50,186 nt of DNA from Alphaproteobacteria bacterium (lineage in GTDB: Bacteria > Pseudomonadota > Alphaproteobacteria > Rhodobacterales > Rhodobacteraceae), in NCBI GenBank assembly GCA_030429105.1, contig JAUIDE010000019.1, positions 1 through 50,186 of the forward strand. The letters are read 5' to 3'. Shown here in pieces: positions 37,613 through 45,298 of this stretch. Both the position numbers and the translations under genes were made by a program. Position 1 is the first letter of the stretch. Each line of letters begins with the position of its first letter. Under the pieces are notes generated by a model. That model was not told the DNA's origin. It made no database searches and saw only the letters and a program-made list of their open reading frames with translations.

Positions 37613-38215
37613 ATGGAAGACGACGATTTCGAGATCGGGTCGCTGCTCGGCGCCTCGATCCGCGCGATCCAGGAGGCGCAGATCAGCGCGGAGCGAGCCT
37701 ATCTGGAGTTCCTGCTCGAATATGGCGTCGAGGAGGTCGACGAGAAGCGCGGCGCGGCGGGCGGGCTGAAACTCCGCGAGGTCGCCTTCGACATGACGCG
37801 GCATATCGCGGACCCGTCCAGCCCCGGCCGGGTCGTCGAGACGACGGCGACGGTGCGGGCGCCGCTCCTCTCTCTCGTCCAGATGCCGGCGATCGGGATC
37901 GGCGAGGCTACGGTCGAATTCGATCTCGATGTCGAGACGGATGTGGAGGCGAGCAAGAAGGCGGCGGAAGAGGCGGCGGCGCGGCCCGCGCCGGCCGCGC
38001 TAAGGGCAGTTCGCATCGCGCGCCCGCTTCCCGTCCTGAAGGGCGCCGTGGGCGGCGCCTCCCGCACAAAGAGCCGCAGGCACGGAAAGCTCAAGGTGAA
38101 GCTGACGCTCCGCGCGACCAATGACGACGATCTCCACGGGCGCATCGTCCGGCTGATCGGCGAAGGCGTCTCGGCCACGGTCGAGACGCCGGAAGGAGGC
38201 TCCGATGGCTCGTAA
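37613..38215 (+). CDS. DUF2589 domain protein 2
   Basis: A 200-residue protein with the same three-block order as its upstream neighbour: IGSLLGASIRAIQEAQISAE at the N-terminus, RAPLLSLVQMPAIGIGEATV followed by EFDLDVET in the middle (near 80-105), and a C-terminal LKVKLTLRATNDDDLHGRIV block. An alanine-rich linker and a basic stretch (RTKSRRHGKLK) separate the last two. It starts 75 bp after protein 1 and overlaps protein 3 by 11 bp. It is a diverged paralogue; function unknown. Confidence 0.78.
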   Translation: MEDDDFEIGSLLGASIRAIQEAQISAERAYLEFLLEYGVEEVDEKRGAAGGLKLREVAFDMTRHIADPSSPGRVVETTATVRAPLLSLVQMPAIGIGEATVEFDLDVETDVEASKKAAEEAAARPAPAALRAVRIARPLPVLKGAVGGASRTKSRRHGKLKVKLTLRATNDDDLHGRIVRLIGEGVSATVETPEGGSDGS

Positions 38216-38768
38216 ACCCGTCATCGCGACGCCGAAGCCCGGAACGGTCACCGCGCGGAAGGGGGCGACGAAACCGGAGTCGAAACCCGAAGACGCGGAA
38301 GCCGCCGCCGTCCGGGCCGAGACCGAAAGCGCGGCGGCGGAGACGGCTGCGGAGGATAAAGCGGCGGCTGTGGAGAAGGCGGGTGCGGAACGGGCCGCAG
38401 CCGGGAGAGCCGCCTCGGAGGCTGCTGCGGCGGCTCGTCCCGCCGCCAGGCTCCCGATAGCGCTCGACGGCCTCGCCGCCGCGGCGGAGCGGGCCGAGGC
38501 GTTGCCGCTTTCGGACTATCTCTCAGTTCTCCGCCGCGAGATCGCCCGCGCCGGGGCGGAGGCGGCGGACGAGGGCGGCCTGCCGCTCGTCTCGCTCGCC
38601 GAGGCGGAGATTTCGCTCACCTGCGTGGCGGTCGCCATCGACAATGACCGGCTGATCGTCGATCCGTCCTGGAAGGCGCTCTCCGCGGCGCCGGAGGCGG
38701 CGGTTCAGCGGCTGAAGGTCCGGCTGATCGACGCGGACATGAGCGCCGCTCTCAGAGAGAAGGGCTAA
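38205..38768 (+). CDS. Diverged DUF2589-like protein 3 with alanine-rich N-terminus
   Basis: A 187-residue protein whose first 85 residues are almost entirely Ala, Glu, Lys and Arg (low complexity, probably helical). The rest repeats the DUF2589 pattern in shortened form: ALPLSDYLSVLRREIARAGA near residue 98, which shares ALPLxxYLS with protein 1, and GLPLVSLAEAEISLTCVAVA near residue 124, matching the central block. The C-terminal block is reduced to VQRLKVRLIDADM. Its start lies inside gene 2 (11-bp overlap), so it is translationally coupled. I do not know a named family for it. Confidence 0.7.
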   Translation: MARKPVIATPKPGTVTARKGATKPESKPEDAEAAAVRAETESAAAETAAEDKAAAVEKAGAERAAAGRAASEAAAAARPAARLPIALDGLAAAAERAEALPLSDYLSVLRREIARAGAEAADEGGLPLVSLAEAEISLTCVAVAIDNDRLIVDPSWKALSAAPEAAVQRLKVRLIDADMSAALREKG

Positions 38769-38781
38769 GGAGCGCGAAGTC

Positions 38782-38851
38782 GTTGCGCATACGGTCCCGC
38801 GCCGCATAGGCTCCCGCGCAACCGGTCCGCCACGCGCCTGTCGCCGGACCG
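38782..38851 (+). terminator. Stem-loops between DUF2589 cassette and ABC operon
   Basis: Two stems follow the third DUF2589 gene: GTTGCGC (38782-38788) with GCGCAAC (38816-38822), and CGGTCCG (38823-38829) with CGGACCG (38845-38851). No T-run follows. They may end the cassette transcript or form the leader of the transporter operon. Confidence 0.4.
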
Positions 38852-38896
38852 TCACGCGCCGCGGCTAGATGCGGGTCGATACAGAAGGAGCGCTCC

Positions 38897-40384
38897 ATGC
38901 CCGACAGAAGAACCACGTCCCTCCTCCTCGCCGCGCTCGCCGGCTTCGCGCTCGCCGCGGGGCCGGTCTCCGCCGAGACCACGCTCGTGATCGGGCTCCA
39001 GCAGGAGCCCACGACGCTCGACCCGACGGCGGACGCGACCGCCTCCATCGACGGGATGCTGACGCATAACGTCTACGAATCGCTCACCATCGTGGACGAG
39101 GCGGGCGTCGTCGGCCCGGCTCTGGCCGAGAGCTGGGAGGTCTCCGGGGACGGGCTGACCTACACGTTCCGCCTCGCCTCGGGCGTTAAGTACCATGACG
39201 GGACGGCTTTCGATTCCGCCGACGTTAAATTCGCCTTCGACAGGGCGATGGCGGAGGACAGCGTCAATCCCTCCAAGGGCATCTTCAAGCCCATCGCCTC
39301 GGTCGAGACGCCGGACCCGATGACGGTCGTCATCACACTTTCGAAGCCCGACGCCTTCTTCCTCTTCAACATGGCGCAGGGTGACGCGGCCATCGTGGCG
39401 CCCGAAAGCGTCGAGACGAACAAGACCGACTCGGTCGGCACCGGGGCTTTCCGCTTCGCCGGCTGGACGCGGGGCGACCGGCTGCGGCTGGAGAAAAACC
39501 CGGACTGGCGGGGGGCGGCGGATGTCGCTGTCGACAAGGTCGAGTTCCGCTTCATCTCCGACCCGGCCGCGGCGACCGCCGCGCTGCTGGCGGAGGAGCT
39601 GGACGCCTTCCCCGGCTTCCCCGCCCCCGAGCTTCTGCCTCAGTTCCAGGCGGACCCGCGCTTTCGCGTCAATATCGGCTCGACGGAGGGCGAGGTGATC
39701 CTCGCCATGAACAATTCGAAGCCGCCCTTCAATGACATCAGGGTGCGGCAGGCGATCTCCCATGCGCTGAACCGGGCGGAGGTCATCGACGGCGCCATGT
39801 ACGGGCAGGCGGTTCCCATCGGCAGCTTCTACCCGCCGCACGGGCCGGCCTACGAGGATCTGACGGGCCTTTATCCGCATGACGTGGAGAAGGCGAAGGC
39901 GCTGCTTGCGGAGGCGGGCGTCGCGGGCGCGACGATGACGATCCGCACGCCGCCCTTCCCTTACGCCATGCGCTCCGCAGAGATCGTCCAGGCGCAGCTT
40001 GCGGCGGTCGGGATCGATGCGAAGGTCGAAAATGTCGAGTGGGGCTTCTGGCTCGACGAAGTGTTCAAGAAGCTCAACTACGACATGACGATCATCGCGC
40101 ATACGAGCCCGAACGACATGGGCAACTTCGCACGGGGGGCCTCCTATTTCTACGGCTACGACGACCCGGCCTTCGTCGATCTCTGGGGCCGGATCAGCGC
40201 GGAATCGGACCCGGCGGAGCGCATCACCCTCCTGAAGCAAGGGCAGCGGCACATTGCGGAAAATGCGGTGCACGGCTTCCTGTTCCAGCTGCCGCTGCTC
40301 GGCGTGTTCAAGCAGGGCGTGACGGGCTTCCCGGCTTCGCAGGCCGTGCTCTTCACGCCGCTCGCAAAGGTGCGGAAAGAGTGA
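38897..40384 (+). CDS. ABC transporter substrate-binding protein, peptide/nickel family
   Basis: A 495-residue exported protein of SBP family 5 (dipeptide, oligopeptide, nickel, glutathione and related solutes). It has a signal peptide (cleavage near GPVSA|ET) and no lipobox. Family segments are NVYESLTIVDEAG near residue 55, LTYTFRLASGVKYHDGTAFD near residue 87, GTGAFRFAGW near residue 180 and FNDIRVRQAISHALNR near residue 278. GAAGGAG precedes the ATG. It heads a five-gene ABC operon. The ligand cannot be predicted. Confidence 0.93.
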   Translation: MPDRRTTSLLLAALAGFALAAGPVSAETTLVIGLQQEPTTLDPTADATASIDGMLTHNVYESLTIVDEAGVVGPALAESWEVSGDGLTYTFRLASGVKYHDGTAFDSADVKFAFDRAMAEDSVNPSKGIFKPIASVETPDPMTVVITLSKPDAFFLFNMAQGDAAIVAPESVETNKTDSVGTGAFRFAGWTRGDRLRLEKNPDWRGAADVAVDKVEFRFISDPAAATAALLAEELDAFPGFPAPELLPQFQADPRFRVNIGSTEGEVILAMNNSKPPFNDIRVRQAISHALNRAEVIDGAMYGQAVPIGSFYPPHGPAYEDLTGLYPHDVEKAKALLAEAGVAGATMTIRTPPFPYAMRSAEIVQAQLAAVGIDAKVENVEWGFWLDEVFKKLNYDMTIIAHTSPNDMGNFARGASYFYGYDDPAFVDLWGRISAESDPAERITLLKQGQRHIAENAVHGFLFQLPLLGVFKQGVTGFPASQAVLFTPLAKVRKE

Positions 40385-40410
40385 CGAAGCCGCTTTAGCC
40401 CGGGGGCGCG

Positions 40411-41355
40411 ATGGGGCCTTTCTTTCTCCGCCGCGCCGCCGGGCTTCTGGCGACGCTCTTCGCGGTGTCGCTGGTCGTCTTCGGGGCGATGAACATCCTC
40501 CCGGGCGACCCGGCGCTGACGATCCTCGGCCTCGACGCTCCGGAGGAGGCGCTTGAGGCGCTGCGGCTTGAGCTCGGGCTGAACGAGCCGGCGCCGCAGC
40601 GCTACGTCGCGTGGGTCTGGGGCGCGCTGCAGGGCGATTTCGGCATGAGCCAGTCCTTCGGCGTGCCCGTCTCCGGCCTTATCGCTGAGCGGCTGCCGAT
40701 GACGGTGGCGCTCGCCCTCTCCGCGATGGGGGCGACGCTGATCCTCGCGCTCGTGATGGGCGTCTTCGCGGCGGCGAACCATCGCGGGCCGGGGGACTGG
40801 GGCGTGATGTTCCTGAGCCAGATCGGCGTGGCGACGCCGGCCTTCTGGCTCTCGATCCTCCTCGTCCTCCTCTTCGCGGTCACGCTGCGCTGGCTCCCGC
40901 CCGGCGGCTTTCCGGGGTGGGAGGACCCGCTTGCGGCGGCGCGGGCGCTGGTCCTGCCGACGGCGGCGCTGGCGCTCGTTCAATCCGCCGTGCTCGCCCG
41001 CGTCGTCCGCTCCTCGATGCTGGAGGCGATGCGGCTCGACTATGCGCGGACGGCGCGCGCTGCAGGCTTTTCGCGCCGGCGGGTGCTCTGGCGGCATGTG
41101 CTGCCGAACGCGCTGGTTCCCATCGTGACCATCGTCGGGATGCAGTTCGCCGGAGTGGTGACGGGCGCGATCGTGATCGAGAATGTCTTCTATCTCCCCG
41201 GCCTCGGGCGGCTCATCTTCCAGTCCATCGCCAACCGGGACCTGCCGACGGTTCAGGCGCTCGTCATGCTCTTCGCCGTGATCGTGGTCATGGCGAACTT
41301 CCTCGTCGATGTCGCCTATGCGCTGATCGACCCGCGGCTCCGGGGGCGGATGTGA
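40411..41355 (+). CDS. ABC transporter permease, DppB type
   Basis: A 314-residue inner-membrane permease with about six helices. The N-terminal RRAAGLLATLFAVSLVVFGA with following LPGDPA is typical of DppB-like permeases. The EAA loop, which contacts the ATPases, is in LDYARTARAAGFSRRRVLWR near residue 210. It follows the binding-protein gene by 26 bp and overlaps the next permease by 4 bp (GTGA). Confidence 0.93.
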   Translation: MGPFFLRRAAGLLATLFAVSLVVFGAMNILPGDPALTILGLDAPEEALEALRLELGLNEPAPQRYVAWVWGALQGDFGMSQSFGVPVSGLIAERLPMTVALALSAMGATLILALVMGVFAAANHRGPGDWGVMFLSQIGVATPAFWLSILLVLLFAVTLRWLPPGGFPGWEDPLAAARALVLPTAALALVQSAVLARVVRSSMLEAMRLDYARTARAAGFSRRRVLWRHVLPNALVPIVTIVGMQFAGVVTGAIVIENVFYLPGLGRLIFQSIANRDLPTVQALVMLFAVIVVMANFLVDVAYALIDPRLRGRM

Positions 41356-42194
41356 CGCTGGCGCTCGCGCCGGGGCGGCGGCGGCTTCCGGTCAATTTCA
41401 GGATCGGCGCGGCGCTCGTCGCGCTCGTCGTCGGCGCGGCGCTGCTCTCGCTGGTCTGGACGCCGCATCCGCCGGCGGCGATGAACATTCCCGGCAAGTT
41501 CGCGCCCGCCTCACCGGAGCACTGGCTGGGGACGGACCAGCTCGGCCGCGACCTCGTCTCGCAGCTCATGGCGGCGGCGGCGAATTCGATGGCGGTGGCG
41601 CTCGTCGCGGTGCTGATCGGCGGCTCGCTCGGCGTATTGCTGGGGGTGAGCGCGGCGGCGCTCGGAGGGTGGTGGGAGGATGTCGCGATGCGGCTGGCCG
41701 ATCTCGGCTTCGCCTTCCCCGCGCTCCTCTTCGCCATCCTGCTGGCGGCGGCGCTCGGGCCCTCGCTGACCAACGCAGTGCTCGCCATCGCCTTCATCAA
41801 CATCCCGGTCTTCGCCCGCGTCTCCCGCGCCGCGGCGCATCAGGTCTGGACGCAGGATTACGTCATGGCGGCGCGGGCCGCCGGGCTCGGCCGCTTTGCG
41901 ATCACGCGGGACCATGTGCTCCCGAACATAGCGGCGCCGGTGATCGTGCAGGCCACGATCGAATTCGCGGTGGCGATCCTGGCCGAAGCCGCGCTCTCCT
42001 ATCTCGGGCTCGGCGCGCAGCCCCCGGCGCAAAGCTGGGGGCGGATGCTGGCGGAGGCGCAGACGCTGATCTACCTCGCGCCGCAGCTCGCGATCTGGCC
42101 CGGGCTCTGCATCATGGCGGCGGTGATCGGCTTCGGCCTCCTCGGGGACGCGCTCCGCGACATGACCGACCCACGCCTGAGCCGGAAGCGGTAG
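41352..42194 (+). CDS. ABC transporter permease, DppC type
   Basis: A 280-residue permease and partner of the DppB-type protein. It has the DppC hallmark HWLGTDQLGRDLVSQL near residue 57 and an EAA loop QDYVMAARAAGLGRFAITRD near residue 170, then LSYLGLGAQPPAQSWG. The GTG start lies in a GTGA overlap with the preceding stop; the frame is open upstream but antisense or out-of-frame to the first permease. The ATPase gene starts directly after the stop. Confidence 0.93.
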   Translation: MTLALAPGRRRLPVNFRIGAALVALVVGAALLSLVWTPHPPAAMNIPGKFAPASPEHWLGTDQLGRDLVSQLMAAAANSMAVALVAVLIGGSLGVLLGVSAAALGGWWEDVAMRLADLGFAFPALLFAILLAAALGPSLTNAVLAIAFINIPVFARVSRAAAHQVWTQDYVMAARAAGLGRFAITRDHVLPNIAAPVIVQATIEFAVAILAEAALSYLGLGAQPPAQSWGRMLAEAQTLIYLAPQLAIWPGLCIMAAVIGFGLLGDALRDMTDPRLSRKR

Positions 42195-43160
42195 ATGATC
42201 CGGGCGGAGGGCCTCACCGTCTCCTTCGGCGGCGCGGCGGCGCTCCGCGGCGCGACCTTCGCCATCGGGGCGGGGGAGCAGGTGGGCGTCGTCGGCGAAT
42301 CCGGCTCCGGCAAGTCGATGCTCGGCCTCGCGCTGATGGGGATGGCGCCGGAGGCGGCGCAGGTGACCGGCTCGCTCCGCTTCGAGGGGCGGGAGATGGC
42401 GGGAGCGCCGGAGGCGGAGTGGGAGAGGCTGCGGGCGCGGCGCACGGCGATGATTTTCCAGGAGCCGCTTTCGGCGCTCAACCCGCTGCGGCGGATCGGG
42501 GAGATCGTGATGGAGCCGCTGCGCGTCCATCTCCGCCTTTCGCGCGTGGCGGCGGAAGCGCGGGCGCGGGCGCTTTTCGCCGAGGTCGGCCTGCCAGAGG
42601 ACAGGTTCCGCCAGTTCCCGCACGAGATTTCCGGCGGCCAGCGGCAGCGCGTGCTGATCGCGCTCGCACTCGCCTGCGACCCCGGCCTCCTGATCGCGGA
42701 CGAGCCGACCACGGCGCTCGACGCGCATGTGGCGCTCCGGGTGATCGACCTCCTTAAGCGGCTCTCGGCGGAGCGGCGCATGGCGCTTCTCTTCATCAGC
42801 CATGACCTCGCCGCCGTGGCGCGGGCGACGGACCGGCTGATCGTGATGTATGGCGGCGACATGGTGGAGACGGGGCGGACGGCGGATGTGCTCGCTGCAC
42901 CGGCGCACCCCTATACCCGCGGCCTCCTTGCCGCCCGGCCGCGGATCGAGGCCGCGCCGCGCGGGGCGGACGGGCGGCGGGCGCGGCTGGCGACGATCCC
43001 CGGAACGGTGCCGGGCCTTCTTGCCCTCCCCGCCGGTTGCCGCTTCTCGGGGCGCTGCCCCGTGGAGCGGCCGGATTGCGCGAAGCGCCGCCCCGAGCTT
43101 CGCCCCGTGGGCGCCCGCGCGGCGGCCTGCGTCCTTATCGGGGCGGAGGCGGAGTCGTGA
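42195..43160 (+). CDS. ABC transporter ATP-binding protein, DppD/OppD type
   Basis: A 321-residue ATPase. Walker A is GESGSGKSM near residue 34, the Q-loop is IFQEPLSALNPL near residue 88, the signature is ISGGQRQRVLIALAL near residue 145, and Walker B is LLIADEPTTALD near residue 165. The C-terminal oligopeptide-transporter domain with its cysteine cluster (CRFSGRCPVERPDCAKR) marks the D-type subunit of peptide transporters. It begins immediately after the permease stop with no gap. Confidence 0.94.
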   Translation: MIRAEGLTVSFGGAAALRGATFAIGAGEQVGVVGESGSGKSMLGLALMGMAPEAAQVTGSLRFEGREMAGAPEAEWERLRARRTAMIFQEPLSALNPLRRIGEIVMEPLRVHLRLSRVAAEARARALFAEVGLPEDRFRQFPHEISGGQRQRVLIALALACDPGLLIADEPTTALDAHVALRVIDLLKRLSAERRMALLFISHDLAAVARATDRLIVMYGGDMVETGRTADVLAAPAHPYTRGLLAARPRIEAAPRGADGRRARLATIPGTVPGLLALPAGCRFSGRCPVERPDCAKRRPELRPVGARAAACVLIGAEAES

Positions 43161-43942
43161 GCGCGCCCGTCCTCTCCATCGAGGGCGCGACGCGGCGCTA
43201 TCGGCTCGCGCGGCGCTCGCTCTTCGAGCCGGCGCCTGTGCTGACCGCGGTGGAGGGCGCGACCATCGCCATCGCCCGCGGGGAGACGCTCGGGATCGTG
43301 GGCGAGTCGGGCTCGGGCAAGTCCACGCTCGCGCGTATGGCGATGGGGTTCGAGGCGCCTGACGAGGGGCGTGTGCTTTTCGAGGGGCGGGACCTCGCCG
43401 CGCTGCCAGGGCCGGAGCTTCGTCGGCTCCGCCAGCGCTTCCAGATGGTGTTCCAGGACCCTTACGGCTCGCTCGACCCGCGGCGCACGGTCGGCTGGTC
43501 CGTCGCCGAGCCCTTACGCGCCATCGGGATCGAGACGGGCGCGGCGGCGGCGGAGCGGGCGCGGGCGGCGCTGGCGGAGGTCGGCCTCTCGCCCGCCGAT
43601 GTGGAGAAATATCCGCACGAGTTTTCCGGCGGGCAGCGCCAGCGCGTCGCCATCGCGCGCGCCGTGGTCACGCGCCCGGCGCTTCTCGTGGCGGACGAGC
43701 CCGTATCGGCGCTCGACGTCTCGGTGCAGGCGCAGATCCTGAACCTCCTGATGGACCTGCAAGAGCGGATGGGCCTCGCCATACTCTTCATCAGCCACGA
43801 CCTCGCCGCCATCGCCGCACTGGCGGACCGGATCGCAGTGATGCGCGCGGGGCGGATCGTGGAGACGGGGCCGGCGGCGCGGGTTCTCACCCGCCCCGAA
43901 GCGGATTACACCCGGTCACTCATCGCCGCCGCGGAGACCTGA
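43157..43942 (+). CDS. ABC transporter ATP-binding protein, DppF/OppF type
   Basis: A 261-residue ATPase, the second of the pair. Walker A is GESGSGKST near residue 49, the Q-loop is VFQDPYGSLDPR near residue 98, the signature is FSGGQRQRVAIARA near residue 156 and Walker B is LLVADEPVSALD near residue 176. The GTG start is in a GTGA overlap with the preceding gene and has a GGAGGCGGAG site. Unlike most F-type subunits it ends soon after the ATPase core, without the C-terminal cysteine domain. Confidence 0.93.
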   Translation: MSAPVLSIEGATRRYRLARRSLFEPAPVLTAVEGATIAIARGETLGIVGESGSGKSTLARMAMGFEAPDEGRVLFEGRDLAALPGPELRRLRQRFQMVFQDPYGSLDPRRTVGWSVAEPLRAIGIETGAAAAERARAALAEVGLSPADVEKYPHEFSGGQRQRVAIARAVVTRPALLVADEPVSALDVSVQAQILNLLMDLQERMGLAILFISHDLAAIAALADRIAVMRAGRIVETGPAARVLTRPEADYTRSLIAAAET

Positions 43943-43945
43943 GCC

Positions 43946-44755
43946 ATGACCCGTTTCGTCCACCTCACCGACATCCACATCAGCCATCCGGGGATGGAGG
44001 ACCCGCAGCGGCGGGCGGACACCGCCGCCCATCTCCGCGCCGCGGTGGAGGGGATCAACGGGCTCGACCCGGCGGCGGATTTCGTTCTGCTCTCGGGCGA
44101 TCTCGTGAACCATGGGGACGAGCCGAGCTATCGCCTGGCGCAGGAGCTGCTCGCGCCGCTGAAGGCGCCGCTCCTCATCGGGCTCGGCAACCATGACGAC
44201 CGGGCGACGTTTCATGCCGTCTTTTCCGGCCATGACCGGGCGGAGCCGATGGTCCATGAGGCGGTGCAGGGCGGGCTGCATGTGGTGACGCTGGACAGCC
44301 TCGTTCCCGGCCGGGTCGGCGGGGCGCTGCCTAGCGAACAGATCGAGTTTCTGGAGGCCGCGCTCGCACGCCATCCGGAAGTGCCGAGTGTTGTCTCGAT
44401 CCACCATCCGCCCCGGCTCTCCCATCGCGGGCTGCCCTGGGCGAGCCTCGATGCGGAGAGCACGGCGGCGCTTGCCGGGGCGCTCCAGGGGCGGAACGTG
44501 GCGGGGGTCTTCTCCGGCCATATCCATCTCAACCGGGTGAGCCTCTGGCGCGGCGTTCCGCTCGTCGTCTCGAACGGGCTCAACACCAGCGTGGACGTGC
44601 TGGCGGACCCGGACATGGTGATTGTCGAGGGCGCGGGCTTCGCGATTTGCGACTGGAATGCGGAGGAGGGACTGACGGCGCTCTTCGTCCCCGTCGCGCC
44701 GGAGCGGAGGGTGCTGGGGACGCTTTCGATCGACCGGCTCCGCAGCTTCGCCTGA
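43946..44755 (+). CDS. Calcineurin-like metallophosphoesterase (CpdA-like)
   Basis: A 269-residue dimetal phosphoesterase. All motifs of the class III phosphodiesterase family are present: LTDIHIS near residue 7, LLSGDLVNHGD near residue 49, GLGNHDDR near residue 80, SIHHPP and FSGHIHLN. It resembles cyclic nucleotide phosphodiesterase CpdA, but close relatives act on other phosphodiesters. It starts 3 bp after the last ABC gene, so it belongs to the transporter operon and may process the imported compound. That link is inference. Confidence 0.9.
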   Translation: MTRFVHLTDIHISHPGMEDPQRRADTAAHLRAAVEGINGLDPAADFVLLSGDLVNHGDEPSYRLAQELLAPLKAPLLIGLGNHDDRATFHAVFSGHDRAEPMVHEAVQGGLHVVTLDSLVPGRVGGALPSEQIEFLEAALARHPEVPSVVSIHHPPRLSHRGLPWASLDAESTAALAGALQGRNVAGVFSGHIHLNRVSLWRGVPLVVSNGLNTSVDVLADPDMVIVEGAGFAICDWNAEEGLTALFVPVAPERRVLGTLSIDRLRSFA

Positions 44756-44773
44756 AGCCTTGCCCGCAAGGCT
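44756..44773 (+). terminator. Hairpin at the end of the transporter operon
   Basis: AGCCTTG-CCCG-CAAGGCT, a perfect 7-bp stem with a 4-nt loop, begins at the base after the metallophosphoesterase stop. No T-run follows. It probably closes the ABC operon. Confidence 0.55.
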
Positions 44774-44809
44774 CCGCGCGGCGATGATGATCCGAAAGGG
44801 GAAAAGCCG

Positions 44810-45157
44810 ATGAACCGCCTCGTCCTCGCCGTCGCCGTTTTGCTGGCGGCCTGCGCCGCCCGGCCCGAGGCCGTGGCGCCCACGCGCGAAAGCGCGCTCC
44901 GCCATGCGCGGCCGGATTGCGCGGAGATCGCGGCGCGCGCCGCCGCGCTCGACGTGAGGATCGCCGAGGTCTCCGCCCGGCAGGACGCCATCGCGCGGGA
45001 CGACGAGATCGCCGGGGCCGTGGGCCTGCTCTGGTTCCCGGGCTTCTGGATCGTGCCCGCGGTGAAGGAGAACCCGGCGGCGGAGCTCGCCGCGCTGAAG
45101 GGCGAGGCGCGCGCGCTCTCCCTCGTCGCGCGGGAGGGCGGCTGCGCGGCGGGGTAG
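44810..45157 (+). CDS. Small putative lipoprotein
   Basis: A 115-residue protein with a lipoprotein signal (lipobox LAAC, cysteine near residue 15). Two further cysteines are present (DCAEI near residue 37 and GGCAAG at the end). A hydrophobic GAVGLLWFPGFWIVPAV stretch near residues 70-86 separates two helical segments. GGGGAAAAG precedes the ATG. I recognise no family; short proteins with a glycine/tryptophan hydrophobic insert like this are common in alphaproteobacteria. Confidence 0.72.
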   Translation: MNRLVLAVAVLLAACAARPEAVAPTRESALRHARPDCAEIAARAAALDVRIAEVSARQDAIARDDEIAGAVGLLWFPGFWIVPAVKENPAAELAALKGEARALSLVAREGGCAAG

Positions 45158-45160
45158 GCG

Positions 45161-45244
45161 TGGTGCGGGCGGTCGGACTCGAACCGACACTCCTTGCGGA
45201 AAGGGTGTTTGAGACCCTCGCGTCTACCGTTCCGCCACGCCCGC
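45161..45244 (-). tRNA. tRNA-Leu(CAA)
   Basis: The minus strand folds as a class II tRNA: acceptor stem GCGGGCG/CGCCCGC, D-arm GCGGAACGGTAGACGC, anticodon stem AGGGT/ACCCT around the loop CTCAAAC, a long variable arm, and a T-loop GGTTCGAGTCC. The anticodon CAA reads UUG (leucine). The CCA end is encoded (45161-45163). It lies between the convergent lipoprotein gene and opgH. Confidence 0.96.
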
Positions 45245-45298
45245 GCCGCCTTGGGCTCTAGCGCGAAACGCCTCGCGCCGGAAGCCCGGAATTGGCGC

